Assembly (NCBI GenBank): GCA_029891345.1
Contig: CM056994.1
Location: forward strand, 143,366,457-143,430,456
DNA from: Dryococelus australis
Taxonomy: Eukaryota; Arthropoda; Insecta; Phasmatodea; Phasmatidae
Direction: 5' to 3'
DNA: 64,000 nt
The notes under the pieces were generated by a model that saw only the letters and a list, made by a program, of their open reading frames with translations, did not search any database and was not told the origin of the DNA. Made by a program: the position numbers and the translations under genes. Positions 34,590 to 47,243 of the stretch are shown one piece after another (within the stretch, counting starts at the first letter, position 1; each line of letters opens with the position of its first letter).

Positions 34590-36245
34590 TAGTGAATTAT
34601 AACCGGTGCGTTTCCCTACCTATAAACGTATTCAGTGAAAAAGAAAGTTTCATTTTGCATCTGCTTTCGTTTAGTAATGAGTCATTTCACACTGATATGT
34701 TGAAACAGTTATCAGGAGTGCAAAAGTAAAATATAATTCTCTGCGAGTAATTTTTGGTATCTACAAATGCAATGCCCTGTGAAAAAAATATTGGCATGAA
34801 TAAATGTATCTTTGAAAGCTACGGTGGACGCTTTAATGCGTATTTTTGTTGTTCATGATTTGTGGACATAATTCGGGACATTTAGCATAGTTTGAAAAAT
34901 ACATTCGTATAATTACTTTATTGCTGAAATTTTAAGACTGAAATATTGATACACTACTGCAATTAGTTTTGCGATTCTGCAATAGACATTGTTGCGTCTA
35001 TCTCCTTTATACCTTTATTTGTAGACATTTTGTTTGGCCAGTTTGTTGCTAACAGACCAACAAAGTAACGAAGGAACACGCAGTAAGAAACACATCCACT
35101 GGAGTGAGTATACCACAGTTCGTCTACAAACTTGGGAGGATGTTAGGAGTTCCCAGATACGCCCTCGGAACCTATGTATATGTGAGGACTTTCATTTCAC
35201 AGGATGTGTATTGATTGATTCTCGAGTTCCCTTGTTTAATGGCATCGTGTACCTCCCAGGGAAATAGCATCTAGTCCTTAATGGTTTCCATACTGGAGGA
35301 TCAGATAAGCCGAGCATAACATCTAATTTCACGGCGCCGTCTATATTCCCCTGCTCCATGGTCTCCCTCGAGATGACGTCGTCAACCCGGCTAGAGGGAG
35401 AGGGACCTGTAGGTGGAATAATGCGGGTGGATAGGGACATCAGTGGGATGACAGGCCAGGAGAGGATGAGTTGCTGTTGGTCTTGTGGAAGGGGGAGGGG
35501 TGAAGTGCCTTATCATCCTCCATGACTCAACCTCCTCCGCCCTCGACAAACATCTTTTTTCTTTGCCCTCTTCCGCGAAGCTTTTCCGATCCCTGCTGCT
35601 TCGGTAAGAGAATGGGGTTGTTTGATAATTTTCTGCCTGTCGCCCGTAAGAAAAATAGCTCGCCACTCCAGCGCGGATCAAAAACTCGTTAAGATCTGTC
35701 TTCATTTCTGTGGATACGTGCCGCGTCAGCTAGATTGCTCTCTCAAGCCTTGCCCACAGCGCGCATTCCTAGATAGCTGGGGGACTTACGGCACCCATTT
35801 CGAGCGTCTTGTATGATTATTGAAACAAACAACTTGGCTTCAGTCCTCGCCTTTCAGTCTCCAATAAGTATCCCCTTTTTTCTTCGCGGAAACAGTGGCA
35901 CACATTTCGTGATTACCTTCATTGCATTCAGGCTGCATTAGGCCATACGAAAATTCCTACGCAACTACTGTTATATGTTCCGTTCTTTAATAAAAACCCT
36001 TTCTGTTCTCATTTAAAAAAAGTCTTAGTGGAAAAACGCTTAATATTATTTTCCCCTGCATCCGTGTCACATTGCAAAATATACTATTCGAGGACGAACA
36101 AGATATGAGTACCCGTTCATTACCCTTAAAGTGATATAATTTGAATATCTAAAAGTTAAATGAACATATCCAAATACCGTATGTAAACTAAACGGATAAC
36201 ATACCTCCAATAGCAGATTATCTGCAAAAAGAAAGGGTTGGAAGC
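34590..36245. other. No recognised gene; GC-rich block 35270-35800
   Basis: AT-rich flank, then about 500 bp of clearly higher GC (35270-35800) with open frames on both strands (35192-35440 and 35391-35705 minus, 35622-35816 plus). The plus frame ends in SWGTYGTHFERLV, faintly like the end of some DDE transposases, but I find no catalytic block upstream and do not call it. Confidence 0.4.
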
Positions 36246-36248
36246 TCT

Positions 36249-36440
36249 TTGATCGTGCGGTTAACACATCGACCTCCTGACAAAGTCATCTATGCTTGAT
36301 CGGCGATGGAACTATGTCCGGATTTTCGCATGTGTGAAAAGTTAAAGACAATGATTGTAGACCATCTGATATGTCCCTGTTCTCCTGAAAATGTAGCTTC
36401 ACTGGTAATCTATTTTAGGGGCTTGCGGCCTTTCACTCCC
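36249..36440 (+). mobile_element. Possible divergent SINE copy
   Basis: A head with tRNA-like spacing (ctttgatcgtgcggttaaca ... tatgcttgatcggcgatgg) is followed by tccggattttcgcatgtgtg, the most conserved start of the SINE body seen at 13187-13440. Beyond it the resemblance fades. Confidence 0.4.
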
Positions 36441-36444
36441 TTAG

Positions 36445-37560
36445 GAATATCTTTCACGTTTAGGTGTCAAGGGTAGAAAGGTGTATACAAAACCCTCCAT
36501 CCTGCTGTGTATTTCTCCCGTTATCTACTGTACTTACGTGTAAACGTCGGTGACGCTAGCGGTCGGTGACTACCAAAGACGAGGGGTGGAGGTGAGAAAT
36601 AATGTCAGGAATCAATTAAAGCCACACACAGCAATCGGCGACAGGATACGCGGAATTCTGCCACCTTACCCGACGATCTATGGGTGAAAGCTTACCCATT
36701 ATGATGTGAGACCGACCCCGGCTCTTTTATCACTGCCCCTCACTGATATTCTATTCATAGGAATAGGTGAGAAAACAAATATTATTATTGTAGTCAATGT
36801 GCCTGATTACTCATCACCGACATAACCTCCTTTCTAACCCTCCGCCTACGACTCTCCCCACAACGAAAAAGAATTAAAGAAAGAACAAGACACTCAACAT
36901 ACCCAAAGTATCAAACATAATTAGCAGAGATAGGTATTGTTATTGTATTACTATTATGTCCAGAGTAGATGAGTGTCAAATGTCTACCCATAAAACCCAA
37001 CTCAGTTTTCACAAATATGTATTTCACTTTACCCAACAAAATATTTTCGATTTTCCAAAATGCAGTATCAATTTCTGATCAATTTGATCAAGACAAAATC
37101 AAATACAAATCAATATGGCCCTACTTAATTTAAAACGCTTAAAATTACAAAAGAACTCCTGTAAAATAAATATTAAAACACTATACACCGCAGAATTTCA
37201 TCTATTACCTGATAAAGTATTAAAGACGCGATTTCCTTTAACACTTTTGACAAAAGAATTATTACACGTTTTAATTTGTTCCTTAAAATACACTTAACAC
37301 TTACAGAATAGTGCGCCGAACCTAAGTAGTCTCAGGAGATAGAAGATTCCCCAAAAAATTACCAGTATTTTCCACAAAAATTTCCTTTTTTAACCAACAC
37401 ACTACACACTACCACTTATATCATCAACAAACCAGCCAGACAAGTTTTGAGCGTGAGGGTATTGCCCCCGCCAGTACACTCGAAAACGTAGGTTTTCCTC
37501 TCGTCTATTTTTCGCAAAACCACACACACTCACACATTCGCCAATCAATTTTCCTCAAGG
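36445..37560. other. No recognised gene
   Basis: Mixed composition to about 36900 then AT-rich. The 60-codon plus frame at 37115-37297 shows no motif. Confidence 0.5.
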
Positions 37561-37911
37561 ATGAATTTACGTAAACAGATATTTGTAACATTCCGCAATC
37601 CAAGACCAAAACCATTGTTCATTAAACCAGTCTTGTACCCCACTTTAATACTCCAATGCCCAGAACAAAACCTCTTCAACTCCTCCGCTCGCAACAATAC
37701 CAACTTCTCCTCTTCGCCCACTTTGGCAGTGAATTCTCGAAGTCCCGATAACTCTCTCGGCGACTACTCACAACACTGCCCAACACTTGTAAAAGTACGA
37801 AAAAAACTCGCCCAAGAGTCAAACTCCAAGTTCTCACACAGACCAATTAACATCCCATGTCATCAAAGTCCGAGCATGGCCACCCGATTACTATACTTTA
37901 AAGTCCTCTGA
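37561..37911 (+). CDS. Unrecognised 116-codon ORF in a C-rich block
   Basis: One of the longest non-repetitive open frames in the window. Ser (about 15%), Pro and Asn are abundant and basic residues common; there is no hydrophobic core, membrane segment or motif I recognise. It sits in a 37.4-38.3-kb stretch that is conspicuously C-rich on the plus strand, which by itself lowers stop density. It could be part of a decayed repeat or a host exon; neither splice sites nor a homologue is apparent. Confidence 0.25.
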   Translation: MNLRKQIFVTFRNPRPKPLFIKPVLYPTLILQCPEQNLFNSSARNNTNFSSSPTLAVNSRSPDNSLGDYSQHCPTLVKVRKKLAQESNSKFSHRPINIPCHQSPSMATRLLYFKVL

Positions 37912-37914
37912 TGA

Positions 37915-39535
37915 GCCGAAAATTCTCAAAGCCCAATTCCGGGTAGAAAATCTCTAAGGATATTTTAAAAAAATATTTTTCTAAGTCTACTATCTGCTTG
38001 AAAAATAACCAAAGTTCGAAACCTGCTCGAAAAAAAATTCAAAGTTCCCACACACTACTACATGAGAAATTTGTTTGTATAAATTGACCAGGAAATTTTC
38101 TAAGGTCGTACGTGCCTACTTAACGTCTCTCTGTAGACATCCTCGCATCAGAGTAACACTCCCACCTCCTTGTCCGACTACAGCCCGTAGCTACGATCCG
38201 AAACCCACCACTGTTATTTATACCGGATAAAATCCCCACCAGACGTACCCCTCTCCAGAGACCACGCGTCGTCATCACTAGGGCACTCTTTACCAATATA
38301 ATTTCTTTATTATTTATCAAAGCGATCCAATAAGCACAAGGCTGAGAATGCGAGCTCCTTGAGCCACCTCGACGCAACATAACGAACACCAAGGCTCTGC
38401 TGTACAGGAGAAACCAAATGGTAGAGCGCACGAGCAAACAATTTCTCTGTAAAAATACCTACAAGAATTCTTTAAAAATATATATATAAATTTCACTATA
38501 GTGACGGACCACTCTGTCACACTCTGTATTAACAACTCTATGAATTATTGATTGTAATCATTATTGCTAACTAAAAACAATCAGTAACACAACAGTGCAG
38601 TACAAGTAAGTGATAAGCAGAGCAAATAACGGCTGACCGCATATGCACAAAAACAAACCATCTCAAACAAAACGTAATTAATCCTGTGGCTCTTAACAAG
38701 TTAGTTAAAAAGCAAAAAGTTAACAAAACTCATATTTTTTCAGCAGGTAACATATAATGAAAACAGGTTTTTTTTGGTACAAATAAGAATAAGCTATATG
38801 GTGCTTATGTCAATTACATACATTTGTGCATTAGAGCTCAAGTATCTATACTGCATTCTAGCTGTATTTAGCACGGAAAGCACTCCATGACTTTGTTAAA
38901 TTCACCTCTCACCGAATTAATTTTGTGTATCGGTTTTGTTAAAATATACACTTATTTCTTCAAAATGTATATTCTGTATTTCCTTTCCAACAACATAAGC
39001 AATGAATGTAAAAGTTCCAATTGCTTCGGTACTTAGACAGTTAAAGTAATCTGTTCAAGAGTGCAAGCCGTCTTCCAGTAGATATAAAACATCCCATTAC
39101 TTGAAGGAAGAGAGGAGTGTTTTATAAATCATCTGTAATATGGGCCCAACAAATACTGCATATTTTAGTGAAAAAAGAAGAAATTAATGCAGCAATGCAA
39201 TACAGTTTTGGTGATTCCTCTTGAAGCAGAAGTGTATAAAGAAGAAATAATTCATGTCATTGTCGTGGCTACCATGCAATTGTTAAAAAAATACCAACTT
39301 TTGTTAGTATTACAAAGCGCACACGCTGGGAATAGAAAAGCTGGCGATTTATTTAGTTTTCTTTATAATATAACAATAAGTTTTTGGTATAACTAATGAG
39401 TCTACATTCCCCAACATGCGCAATAAACGTTTTAATACTTTCTCTAAAGCTGAGTTGGTAGGAAGAACTTGACTACTTTAACTTTATAAATGAAACCGGA
39501 AATTTATGAAACAGTAGTGAGACATTTACAGATAC
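37915..39535. other. No recognised gene
   Basis: C-rich to about 38300 (overlapping minus-strand frames 38120-38437 and 38317-38535 have no motif), AT-rich afterwards. Confidence 0.45.
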
Positions 39536-39539
39536 AAAC

Positions 39540-39612
39540 ATGCCTAACCAGGGACTTGAACCCCGAAATCCTCGCGCTATAAGCTAGCGTTCAATGCACT
39601 GCATTACGGAGC
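39540..39612 (-). tRNA. tRNA-like segment (SINE-type, not a working tRNA)
   Basis: On the minus strand it ends in gcgaggatttcggggttcaa followed by gtccctggttaggca: a good T-arm/B-box (ggttcaagtcc) with flanking complementary cgggg/ccctg. The 5' half lacks a convincing D-arm. A worn relative lies at 61317-61400. Confidence 0.5.
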
Positions 39613-40380
39613 ATGGATTCGGAGTATCAAACTCGGATTTCATCAGTCTAGGGTTTCGAACGATAGGGTTTACTAACGTAAAATATTTGCATGGTATTTA
39701 TTTAGAAATTACGTAACTGAACCACATAAAACATGTAATATTATACCGTAGCACCTCTTGTGTAAAGAAATTGATGAAAATCAGTTGTTTAGTACCTGAA
39801 ATATGTCTTAAAGACATTAATTTTCTTATTTGATGCTACCGTACAAAATTGCCGGGAAAAGCTCTATATAGGATGCTGATAATGTATACTCTCTACATAC
39901 AAAATTTGTTTCACTTCGATTGATATCTCCATTTCGAACATCGTTGTCTAACCCATTTAATTCATGAACGTTGACACGGAATTCTGTAGCATTTATAGAG
40001 TGCACAATTTAGTACAAACTAGTTAAAATGTTTCCATGTAATATTTAGTGGGAATTGGATGATTGCTCTTCGAAATATTGCATAAAACTTCCATAATTTT
40101 TAAATGATGATCTTCATGAATGGGGGACAAAAAAGTAATGTAATAGCAATTCCGACGATAGTATAATACCAATATACAATGTTAAGTCAAAATAAATCAC
40201 ATAGTTTCATAGCACAGCCCACAAAACTAAAATTATTTCATAGCCACCATTCTAAAAACAATAGAGTCCCCTACATAAAAAAAATTACAATTATTAATAT
40301 GGCCTACCACTTTATATCTTCACCAATTTTTGTAAGAATCGGTTGATTGTTTCCCGAGATACGAGATAAAATTACTATTA

Positions 40381-40438
40381 GCCTTCTTTCAGAAGGAAAG
40401 AAAGGCTTATGAGATAACTTCTCTCTGTGTGTGTGTGT

Positions 40439-40473
<35 letters not shown>

Positions 40474-42890
40474 CTGGGTGTGAGTCTATGCGTGTGTGTG
40501 TCCCCCGTATTCAATTTTTGAGCTTATCAACTGAATTGAATTTCACCAATCTTGGTACACAGTTGATATTTAGCAAGAACACCTGACTTTTTAGTTTTCG
40601 ACCACATCAAGTGCTTACTTTCAAAATGGCGTCCTTTTAAAAATTGGGGTGATGTAATATTTCGGGAATCATTCAAACCGATTTTAACCGAATTTTCATG
40701 ATGTCAGGGCATTCGGTAGGAATTAAATTTCGAATAGGATAATGTAGTTTATCTGCCAGTTTAGAAGATTAAAAAAAAAATATATATTTTATTATATTTC
40801 TAAAACAATCAAACAAATTCTGGCCCATTTTGGAAGGTAAGTAAGTAATACTCTTTTACGCCAAGTAAATGTTAGTAATTAAAATTGATTAAGTACATAT
40901 TTTCAGAATGGTGTCATCAAATATTTTATGTTTATTTGGTGTATCTACCACACAATTTAACCAATTCCTACCAAAGTTTGTTAAATATTAGTGTATATTA
41001 CAAGCATCAAACCAACACACAACTCAATTTGTAGGCCAATTTCAAAGATAGCGCAATATGATTAAATAAAATTTCAATGTCCGACTAAATTAAAAAATTA
41101 ACATATTCCTAAAATATTTGGTAAACAAGTAGAACTGAGGTAGATAATACGAAATTATAGGTTCTGTAGTATGTCAGGCACTTATTCTCAAAATGTCGAC
41201 GTACAAATATTTTAGCTTACTATGTCATATCATCTAAACTGTGTAATATATTCCAACATAACTTAGTATTCTGACTGTAAGTATCATATATAAAACCTAT
41301 CTACATATATTATATCTACTGTCCGTAATTTTGTAAGATAGTGCCACACAAATATATAAATATTTTATGCCATTTTCTTGGGAAAAAGTTAATCGAATAC
41401 TATAAAATTTAACAGACAAGACGTGCGTTGACAGATGATATGAACCTGCATGTTTCAGTACGTAAGGCACCTTTTATCCAAGTAGCGAACATATAGCCAT
41501 ATTGTCTTAGAATGCTATATGGTTCAGACAACGTTATCAATTCCAAATTATATTTGTTTGTGACAGTAAATATTACAAATAATAACTGTATCAGTGCGTA
41601 GCATCTTATATCCTTCAATTCGTAAGATTGCACCATTGAATAAATTAAGACACTGTGTTATATCTCGGGTAACAATTGACAGATTCCTATCAAATTTGGT
41701 AAAAAAAATAATTATTGATATACATAAAACATGCCAGTTTACACTATATGCTGCAGTACTATTTGTTGGCCAAATTTGCGATGAATCTTTCATTTGGTCT
41801 CCGAGGGTTTAAAAAAACTTTATTTACTCGCATGTTGCTATCTTACAAAATGGCAAACAAAAAATCATCCATGTATATAAAGGTGATAGTTTTAATGCCT
41901 ATTGCCAGCATCAAAGTTATTTATAACTAGATTACATAGTTTCGAGTTTATAGCATTCTAAGCGAAAATGGTTAAGTTGCCGCCATTTTGAAGAATGTGT
42001 CTTACATGCTTCAAATATATCTTTACATCATCTGCAACAGTATGTGTTTGCCGAATTTGGTAGGAATCGGTTAATTATTTAACGAGTTATGACATAACCA
42101 ATTTTGTCGGCCATTTTGTAAGATAACGTTACAGGATTTAATAAAGTTTTTGTTTAATATGTCGGGAAACAATTGACAGATTGATACTATATTTGCTAGA
42201 CAATTAGTACTGCTGCAGGCGGTATTTACAATAAAAACTTCATTTATTCATGCAGCGCAATCTTACAAAATGGCCAACAAAAGTTTTTAATTTTTTCTAC
42301 ATATGATGCTGGTAATATATACCTTCAGTATACAAAATTGAGCATAAATTGGTTAATAAGTATTGCAGATGTATCAAGTAAACTGAAACATTTGAATGTT
42401 TGCTATTTTGAAAAAAAAAAAAGTAACTAATCAAGTTCAATCACTTACATGTACATGGCCTACCATTATACTACTTAAATGCTAAATTGGTTGAGAAATG
42501 GTAAATCATTTTCAAGACAGAGTGTATAATCTTGGATTTTTCGATTAGTGCGCTCTTATAAAATGGTGGACCAACCGCAAATTCCATTCCAAAATTAAGT
42601 GCTTACGGAATGCTCTGCCAGTAAACAAAATTTGGTTTAAATCGATTAAATGGTTATCGAGTTATTACATATCACACTACATTTTAAAATGACTGCCATT
42701 TTGAAAAAATATCTGTGCGACGTGGTCGAAAACTATAAAGGTCAGGTGTCCTTAGTATGTTTTATGTGAGTACCAAGTTTGGTGAAATTCGGTTCACACA
42801 TTCAAAAATCGAAATGGGTGGACATACACACGCTCAGACACACACATGTAAGTTATCTTGTAAGACTTTCTTTCCTTCTAAAGTGGTCTG
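40381..42890. repeat. Inverted-end pair inside the composite repeat
   Basis: Left: ctttcagaaggaaagaaagg then cttatgagataactt and a GT tract (to about 40505). Right, as complement: ctttagaaggaaagaaagtc then ttacaagataactt and GT-rich sequence. The left end also folds on itself (gccttctttc / gaaagaaaggc). About 2.5 kb apart, these look like terminal inverted repeats of a non-autonomous element with internal tandem monomers, or a fold-back duplication. Confidence 0.6.
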
Positions 42891-42891
42891 A

Positions 42892-43735
42892 AACCATCCA
42901 GACTTACAGAAATGCCATTACAATTATTGCTGATGTATATAAATATTTCTACTTTCTTACACACTTACGTCATAATGGATATTTCTCGATGGGGTAATAT
43001 GATATAAGCTCTTCTAGAAATTTAGTAGGAATGTCAGTATAGCCACATCTTACACATATTTATCATAAACGTCTAAATGTGTTTGACATTTTATGAACAA
43101 ACTGTCTCTTATTCCTGGCGGCTCACGAATATACTGATACAGGCATATTTATTGTGCAACTAACTTAAGGTCTTCAAACACATCTTAAGGAATTTATTTT
43201 AAAATTATTCCAACAGTATTAACACTTATTTAAAAAATAACAATGTGTGTGTATATATATATAAAAAGTTAAAAAAATTAATAGCTTTCTGGTAGTGGGA
43301 CAACACTACTATCTGAAATACGAATTTGAATACTCATACTACCTAGGGACTATACAAATTCGCCGCTTTGTTATCGAAGACTAAACACAAACCGGTAAAG
43401 TGCTAATACTATCATTCTTAAATACGCAATACTTCACTGCATTTCACACCCTCTCTGTGGGGAACTACGATCTACGTATAGAGAAAAATCTCGCTCATTA
43501 TTTCGTTTCGATATGACCATCTCAGTTACAATGGCAATAAGTGTACATTTTAGCTTGCCATATATAAAATTTTTGCCCAAGGTTATATTTGGTAATGAAA
43601 AATATTTTATTCGCATTTATCTAATCCTTGCTTTGAGCAGGTGAAACATTTCACTCAGTGTGATATACAATTTTCCGAATATAAAACTTATGCGATCAAG
43701 TTTTCAATCCTAAAAAAAGGAGAATTCCGAGGATA
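42892..43735. other. No recognised gene
   Basis: AT-rich, with a short tatata run near 43250. Nothing recognised. Confidence 0.5.
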
Positions 43736-43739
43736 TTAA

Positions 43740-44460
43740 AACCATTTGGCACAGTGTCCATTTAAACTAATAACTAAGGACAACATTGGGTGTATGCGAA
43801 TTTTAATAACTGTTACAAATGTTGAGAATGTCCACCGCCAGCTGGAAATGATAGTTTTCATTGCTGTAGAACAAAACGACAAACAGTTGGTACGGTTTCC
43901 TTGGGAGTGGATTCACAAGTGGTTACAGTCACGTCTCTAATGGTATCCAATGCCCTACCCAGTGTTCTTCAGATAATAATCAAAATGCTTTCAATATAGA
44001 CAACTTAACTCTGTAGAGTTAGTGAACAGCTGGCACGATGTATTCCTGCTACGTAATACGGTAACTTTCACATATCACAGTACCGTCAAAGAGGAATGCC
44101 CCACAAGTCCTAGGTAGACATACTGCACAACAATGTTAACACATGATGATTAATTGCTTGCTCCACCACGATGTGAGGATTTTCATCGCCCTAGAGAGCA
44201 CAATTGTGGCTGTTTGTAGTGCATTGAATTTAAAAGTTGCCTTATCGAACAAAACAAACACGTCAGTAAACTAGTCGTGTTCGTTGCACATATTTAAAAA
44301 TCCACTCACAAAATTCGACACGCTTATCTGGGTCATCTCCACATATAGCGTGTATTAACGTGGCAAGTAGGGTCCGCACTTGATTTACTGACACCTGACC
44401 CAATAAATTTTCTGACCACTCCAGCAGATAAGAAACGGTAGTTCGAGGGATGAAGACCAC
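43740..44460 (-). pseudogene. DDE transposase pseudogene (insect Tc1/mariner-like type)
   Basis: The open 5' part (44263-44460) reads LLATLIHAICGDDPDKRVEF and CEWIFKYVQ. Downstream, in shifting frames, come LFDKATFKFNA (first catalytic Asp region), DENPHIVVEQAINH, LFDGTVICESYRIT and QEYIVPAV. This is the succession HTH end, FDxATF, NPH, FFDGTV, Y...LP seen in DDE transposases of the same broad group as the 14.2-kb element. At least four frameshifts or stops. The C-terminal catalytic block near 43.8 kb is too worn to read. Terminal repeats not found. Confidence 0.65.
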
Positions 44461-44631
44461 TTCACGCTAGTCCATTTTCGTGGCGTGTTCGTGGGGAACG
44501 TTGGCGGCGTTGCCACATTGACATATACCCTCTCTCTCATACTCCATCTCTGTCACTCCAGTCCCAACTCTGCAACAGTAGAACTTTTTCTAAATGTCTG
44601 CTATAGGTACCGACGAGCTGGGGCAGACAAG

Positions 44632-44711
44632 ATGGCGGACTTCCGAGTTCTTAACTCAAAACCGTATATGCCCGTCTACGAAAAGATTACAAGTTCTGTA
44701 AAACATATGTA
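44632..44711 (+). CDS. Possible first coding exon (weak)
   Basis: The sequence caagATGGCGGAC has a good start context, gives MADFRVLNSKPYMPV and further residues, and runs into atatgtaagtac, a strong 5' splice donor match at about 44710. It lies in a locally GC-richer stretch of otherwise AT-rich DNA. No following exon in matching phase was found; the ORF at 46733-46936 does not join in frame by any splice site I tried. No homologue recognised. Confidence 0.25.
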
Positions 44712-44862
44712 AGTACAAAGTGAAACTTAATGTACGCATAAGTAACGGGAAACGCTGCATATTACTCACACAGTCATAATAGAAGAATAACCACCACTTT
44801 ATAAAGTACGCGATAACTTTGAATTTATGTTCCGTATATAACTTATCACAGGCGCATACTGC

Positions 44863-44950
44863 GAGTGGTTTGTGTAGCTCAGCGAGTTAGTGTGAAGGTC
44901 TGCGCTACGTACATGTAGGTAGAAAACTTCAAATTTCAGGCAGGTATCGG
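44863..44950 (+). tRNA. tRNA-like SINE head
   Basis: tggtttgtgtagctcagcga followed by gttagtgtgaaggtctgcgc is a clear A-box/D-arm-like segment with the order of a tRNA. The B-box position reads only acttcaaatttca, so this is a worn tRNA-derived element. No body family recognised. Confidence 0.45.
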
Positions 44951-44954
44951 GTTT

Positions 44955-46730
44955 TTTTATGAGACACATTATTGCTGTTTATAACTTACTTTTTTGTTAG
45001 AAAATTATTATTTCCAGAATATCTTTGTCTAAAAGTAATAATACTCAAGTAACAGCACAGGTCAATCGACGAGTAGTGGTTGTTTGCTAATAACTTTGAT
45101 TGGTTTCTAAATTAGGTCATTTGAGCTGTATAGCATGAGTAAAGTTAACAGGCACACATTAATTCCTTAAGTTTAATATTGTAACATTTCTGTCTTCTTT
45201 TGGCCGTATAACCGTAAAAGTGTGTTTATTTAAGAAGACCACAATATTGATTTTTATTCTAATTAAAGATAAACCATTAAAATAGTGGTGTAGCCGTAAT
45301 TTGGGGGTTGGGGGGGGGGGGGCTATGATATATTGGGACATATCCTCCTTCGAAATGAAAATAAAAGTCAAAAACAAAATAACAAGTTGTATTCTATTTT
45401 TATTCAAGGAATATGTGATATTTTTTGAACATGAGGAATGTTTATGACATTTGGTTTTTCCACATCTCTAAATAAAACCCATTGATTATAAATAAATAAG
45501 TAACTATAATTTTGTAATAATAAAGGTTTTATGTTTTGTTCAAAAATAAAAATATGAACTCTATCTCTCCCCTCCCTTTCCCGAGTATATTCCTAGCTAC
45601 GCCCTTGTTTAAATAATATGCCAATGTTTTACTGAGTGGCGTAAATGTTCGTCGTACCTACATGTGAATACAGTACCTTGTTTTCCGTATATAAGCAGTG
45701 CCGTTACTCATCATTTTATATACATTAAAAGGATATGTACGTTAAAATCTAAACCAATGCAGTCTTCACGGGAACAAGAAACAATCGTCGTACGTTTTGG
45801 ATGCACCACAAAAAGTCTTCATATTACATTTTATTGCATGTGTATCCCAGTCCCCTGCGAGTTGTTGTGCCTGCCATTTGCAAGTTTCTAGCACTCTATT
45901 TAACGTGTTCGTATGAACGGATGGGTTATATATTCCTTTCTGCTATATAAACTTTTATGCCTTCTGTTTTGCCCATGAGTATAACAGAGAGTAGAAGAAA
46001 TTGGGTATCGTGTAAGGCGGGCTTAAACGAATCACGCCTCTCGCAGAATTTAGGTACCGGAAACATTTTAAATCCTTTTTAAAAACCGGAAAAAAACTGT
46101 TTTGCAAATATAATACACTATATACTGCTAATATCATTCTAACATATGTCAATTAAATATCTACGTGGTAGGGGAATGCGAGTAAAAAGGAGAAAATACC
46201 GACGATAAAGAATAGAAAATACTCTTGCTGTCTGAATTAACTCTCCTTATTATGAACATGATCGTATATTTTGTAAAACATATTTTGTAAGTATAGCATA
46301 ATCGTGCAAACAAAATTTGTGGTCGTTAACGAAAAAAGTATTTATCATTTAGCAAAGCACGGGGCACACCGAACATAGGAAAAGTAAATTATAATCATGT
46401 TAATATGCCACAAAGCTAACCCACAAGAATGCCCTACTGTCACAAGTGATTCCAATGTTTACATAGTGTTCGTAAATTTCTGGCGTTATTCATTTTTAGG
46501 CTAGGAAACGACAAACATTCGAGAGTACACGAAAAATGTTTGACATATTCAAGATATTTAATAATATTTCTGTTTTTTTTTTTTTGTAACAACTACACAC
46601 TATTAAATGAGAAATGTATTGATAAGACTGCGTTTAAACACACCTGCACACCGTAATGCAGCGTAAGCTGCAATGTCGGAAGTAAGGCTGAGTTTACAGT
46701 AGAAACATTTAAGCATTTTATTATAAGCAA
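44955..46730. other. No recognised gene
   Basis: AT-rich, with a G tract at 45310-45322. Open frames at 45159-45407 (minus) and 45664-45891 (plus) are motif-free. Confidence 0.5.
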
Positions 46731-46732
46731 AG

Positions 46733-46936
46733 ATGTGTGCAGAAGAAACGAATGTGTTTTCTCTTAAGGTTTGTTTCCCAGTGAAGCTTATTAAGTCGTG
46801 TACGTTGGTGGGATTTCCGCAAGCATTGAAAGAAATAGTTGAAGGCTATTTTACATATTTAGAAAATATTTCAAGACTACGACCAATTAGTACAGAGAAG
46901 TCGGTGTTGTTGCCAAGAAACTCTTACTTACAGTAA
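46733..46936 (+). CDS. Unrecognised ORF, possible host exon
   Basis: 67 codons with balanced composition: FSLKVCFPVKLIKSCTLV, then GFPQALKEIVEGYFTYLENI and SRLRPISTEKSVLLPRNSY. The amphipathic helix-like middle looks like real protein. An in-frame stop lies just upstream of the ATG and aatgtaagtata, a good splice donor, overlaps the end. It could be a short exon or a small protein. I do not recognise the family. Confidence 0.3.
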   Translation: MCAEETNVFSLKVCFPVKLIKSCTLVGFPQALKEIVEGYFTYLENISRLRPISTEKSVLLPRNSYLQ

Positions 46937-47243
46937 TGTAAGTATAAAACAATATGAAAAAGGCGTGTGTGTGCACATGTTGACGATTATATGTTCACAA
47001 ACAATAAGCTTCTGTGAGAGCAAATGTCGGTTTTGAAGTATGAACTACCTCAATATGGCTGGTTTATACGAGGTTTTGTTTGGAAAAAAATTAAACATGG
47101 CAGGCTTGCTGCCTGTTTTAATTTGCTGGAATAAAGTATTAAAGCATTAATGGGAAACTGCTAATACAGAAGACGTGTTTCCGTATGACAGATAAGCGCC
47201 TACTGCATAATTCTAAATGCATTAGTTTTGTACTGTAAACGTA

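Larger units (their letters stand above)
39537..42890. mobile_element. Composite repeat copy 1: tRNA-like end, degenerate monomers, CA-rich end
   Basis: Same order of parts as 61308-63270: a minus-strand tRNA-like segment, shared sequence around attcggag(t/c)atcaa...tcggat(t)tcatc, many degenerate monomers, and a right end reading cagacacacacatg...ttatcttgtaagactttctttccttct. Monomers are recognised by aat(t)tggt(a)...aatcggtta followed by cgagatatgacat-like and by (c)gccattttgaaa. An inverted copy of the right end lies at 40381-40500. No coding capacity seen; the open frames at 41.4-41.9 kb and 42779-42997 are monomer sequence. Confidence 0.65.

Noticed and set aside
20610..34591. Target site duplication of the large Polinton-like element
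   Set aside because: The adjacent 6-mers gccact and cacata do not match, and shifting the boundary to the shared cacta gave no better pair.
35622..35816. Possible transposase C-terminus (SWGTYGTHFERLV)
   Set aside because: Only the last dozen residues resemble such an ending; no catalytic block or inverted repeats upstream.
41409..41930. Overlapping open frames on both strands
   Set aside because: They sit inside the degenerate monomer region of the composite repeat and have no motif.
44632..46936. A two-exon gene joining 44.63-44.71 kb to 46.73-46.94 kb
   Set aside because: None of the acceptor sites I tried before the second frame gives a phase that keeps it open.
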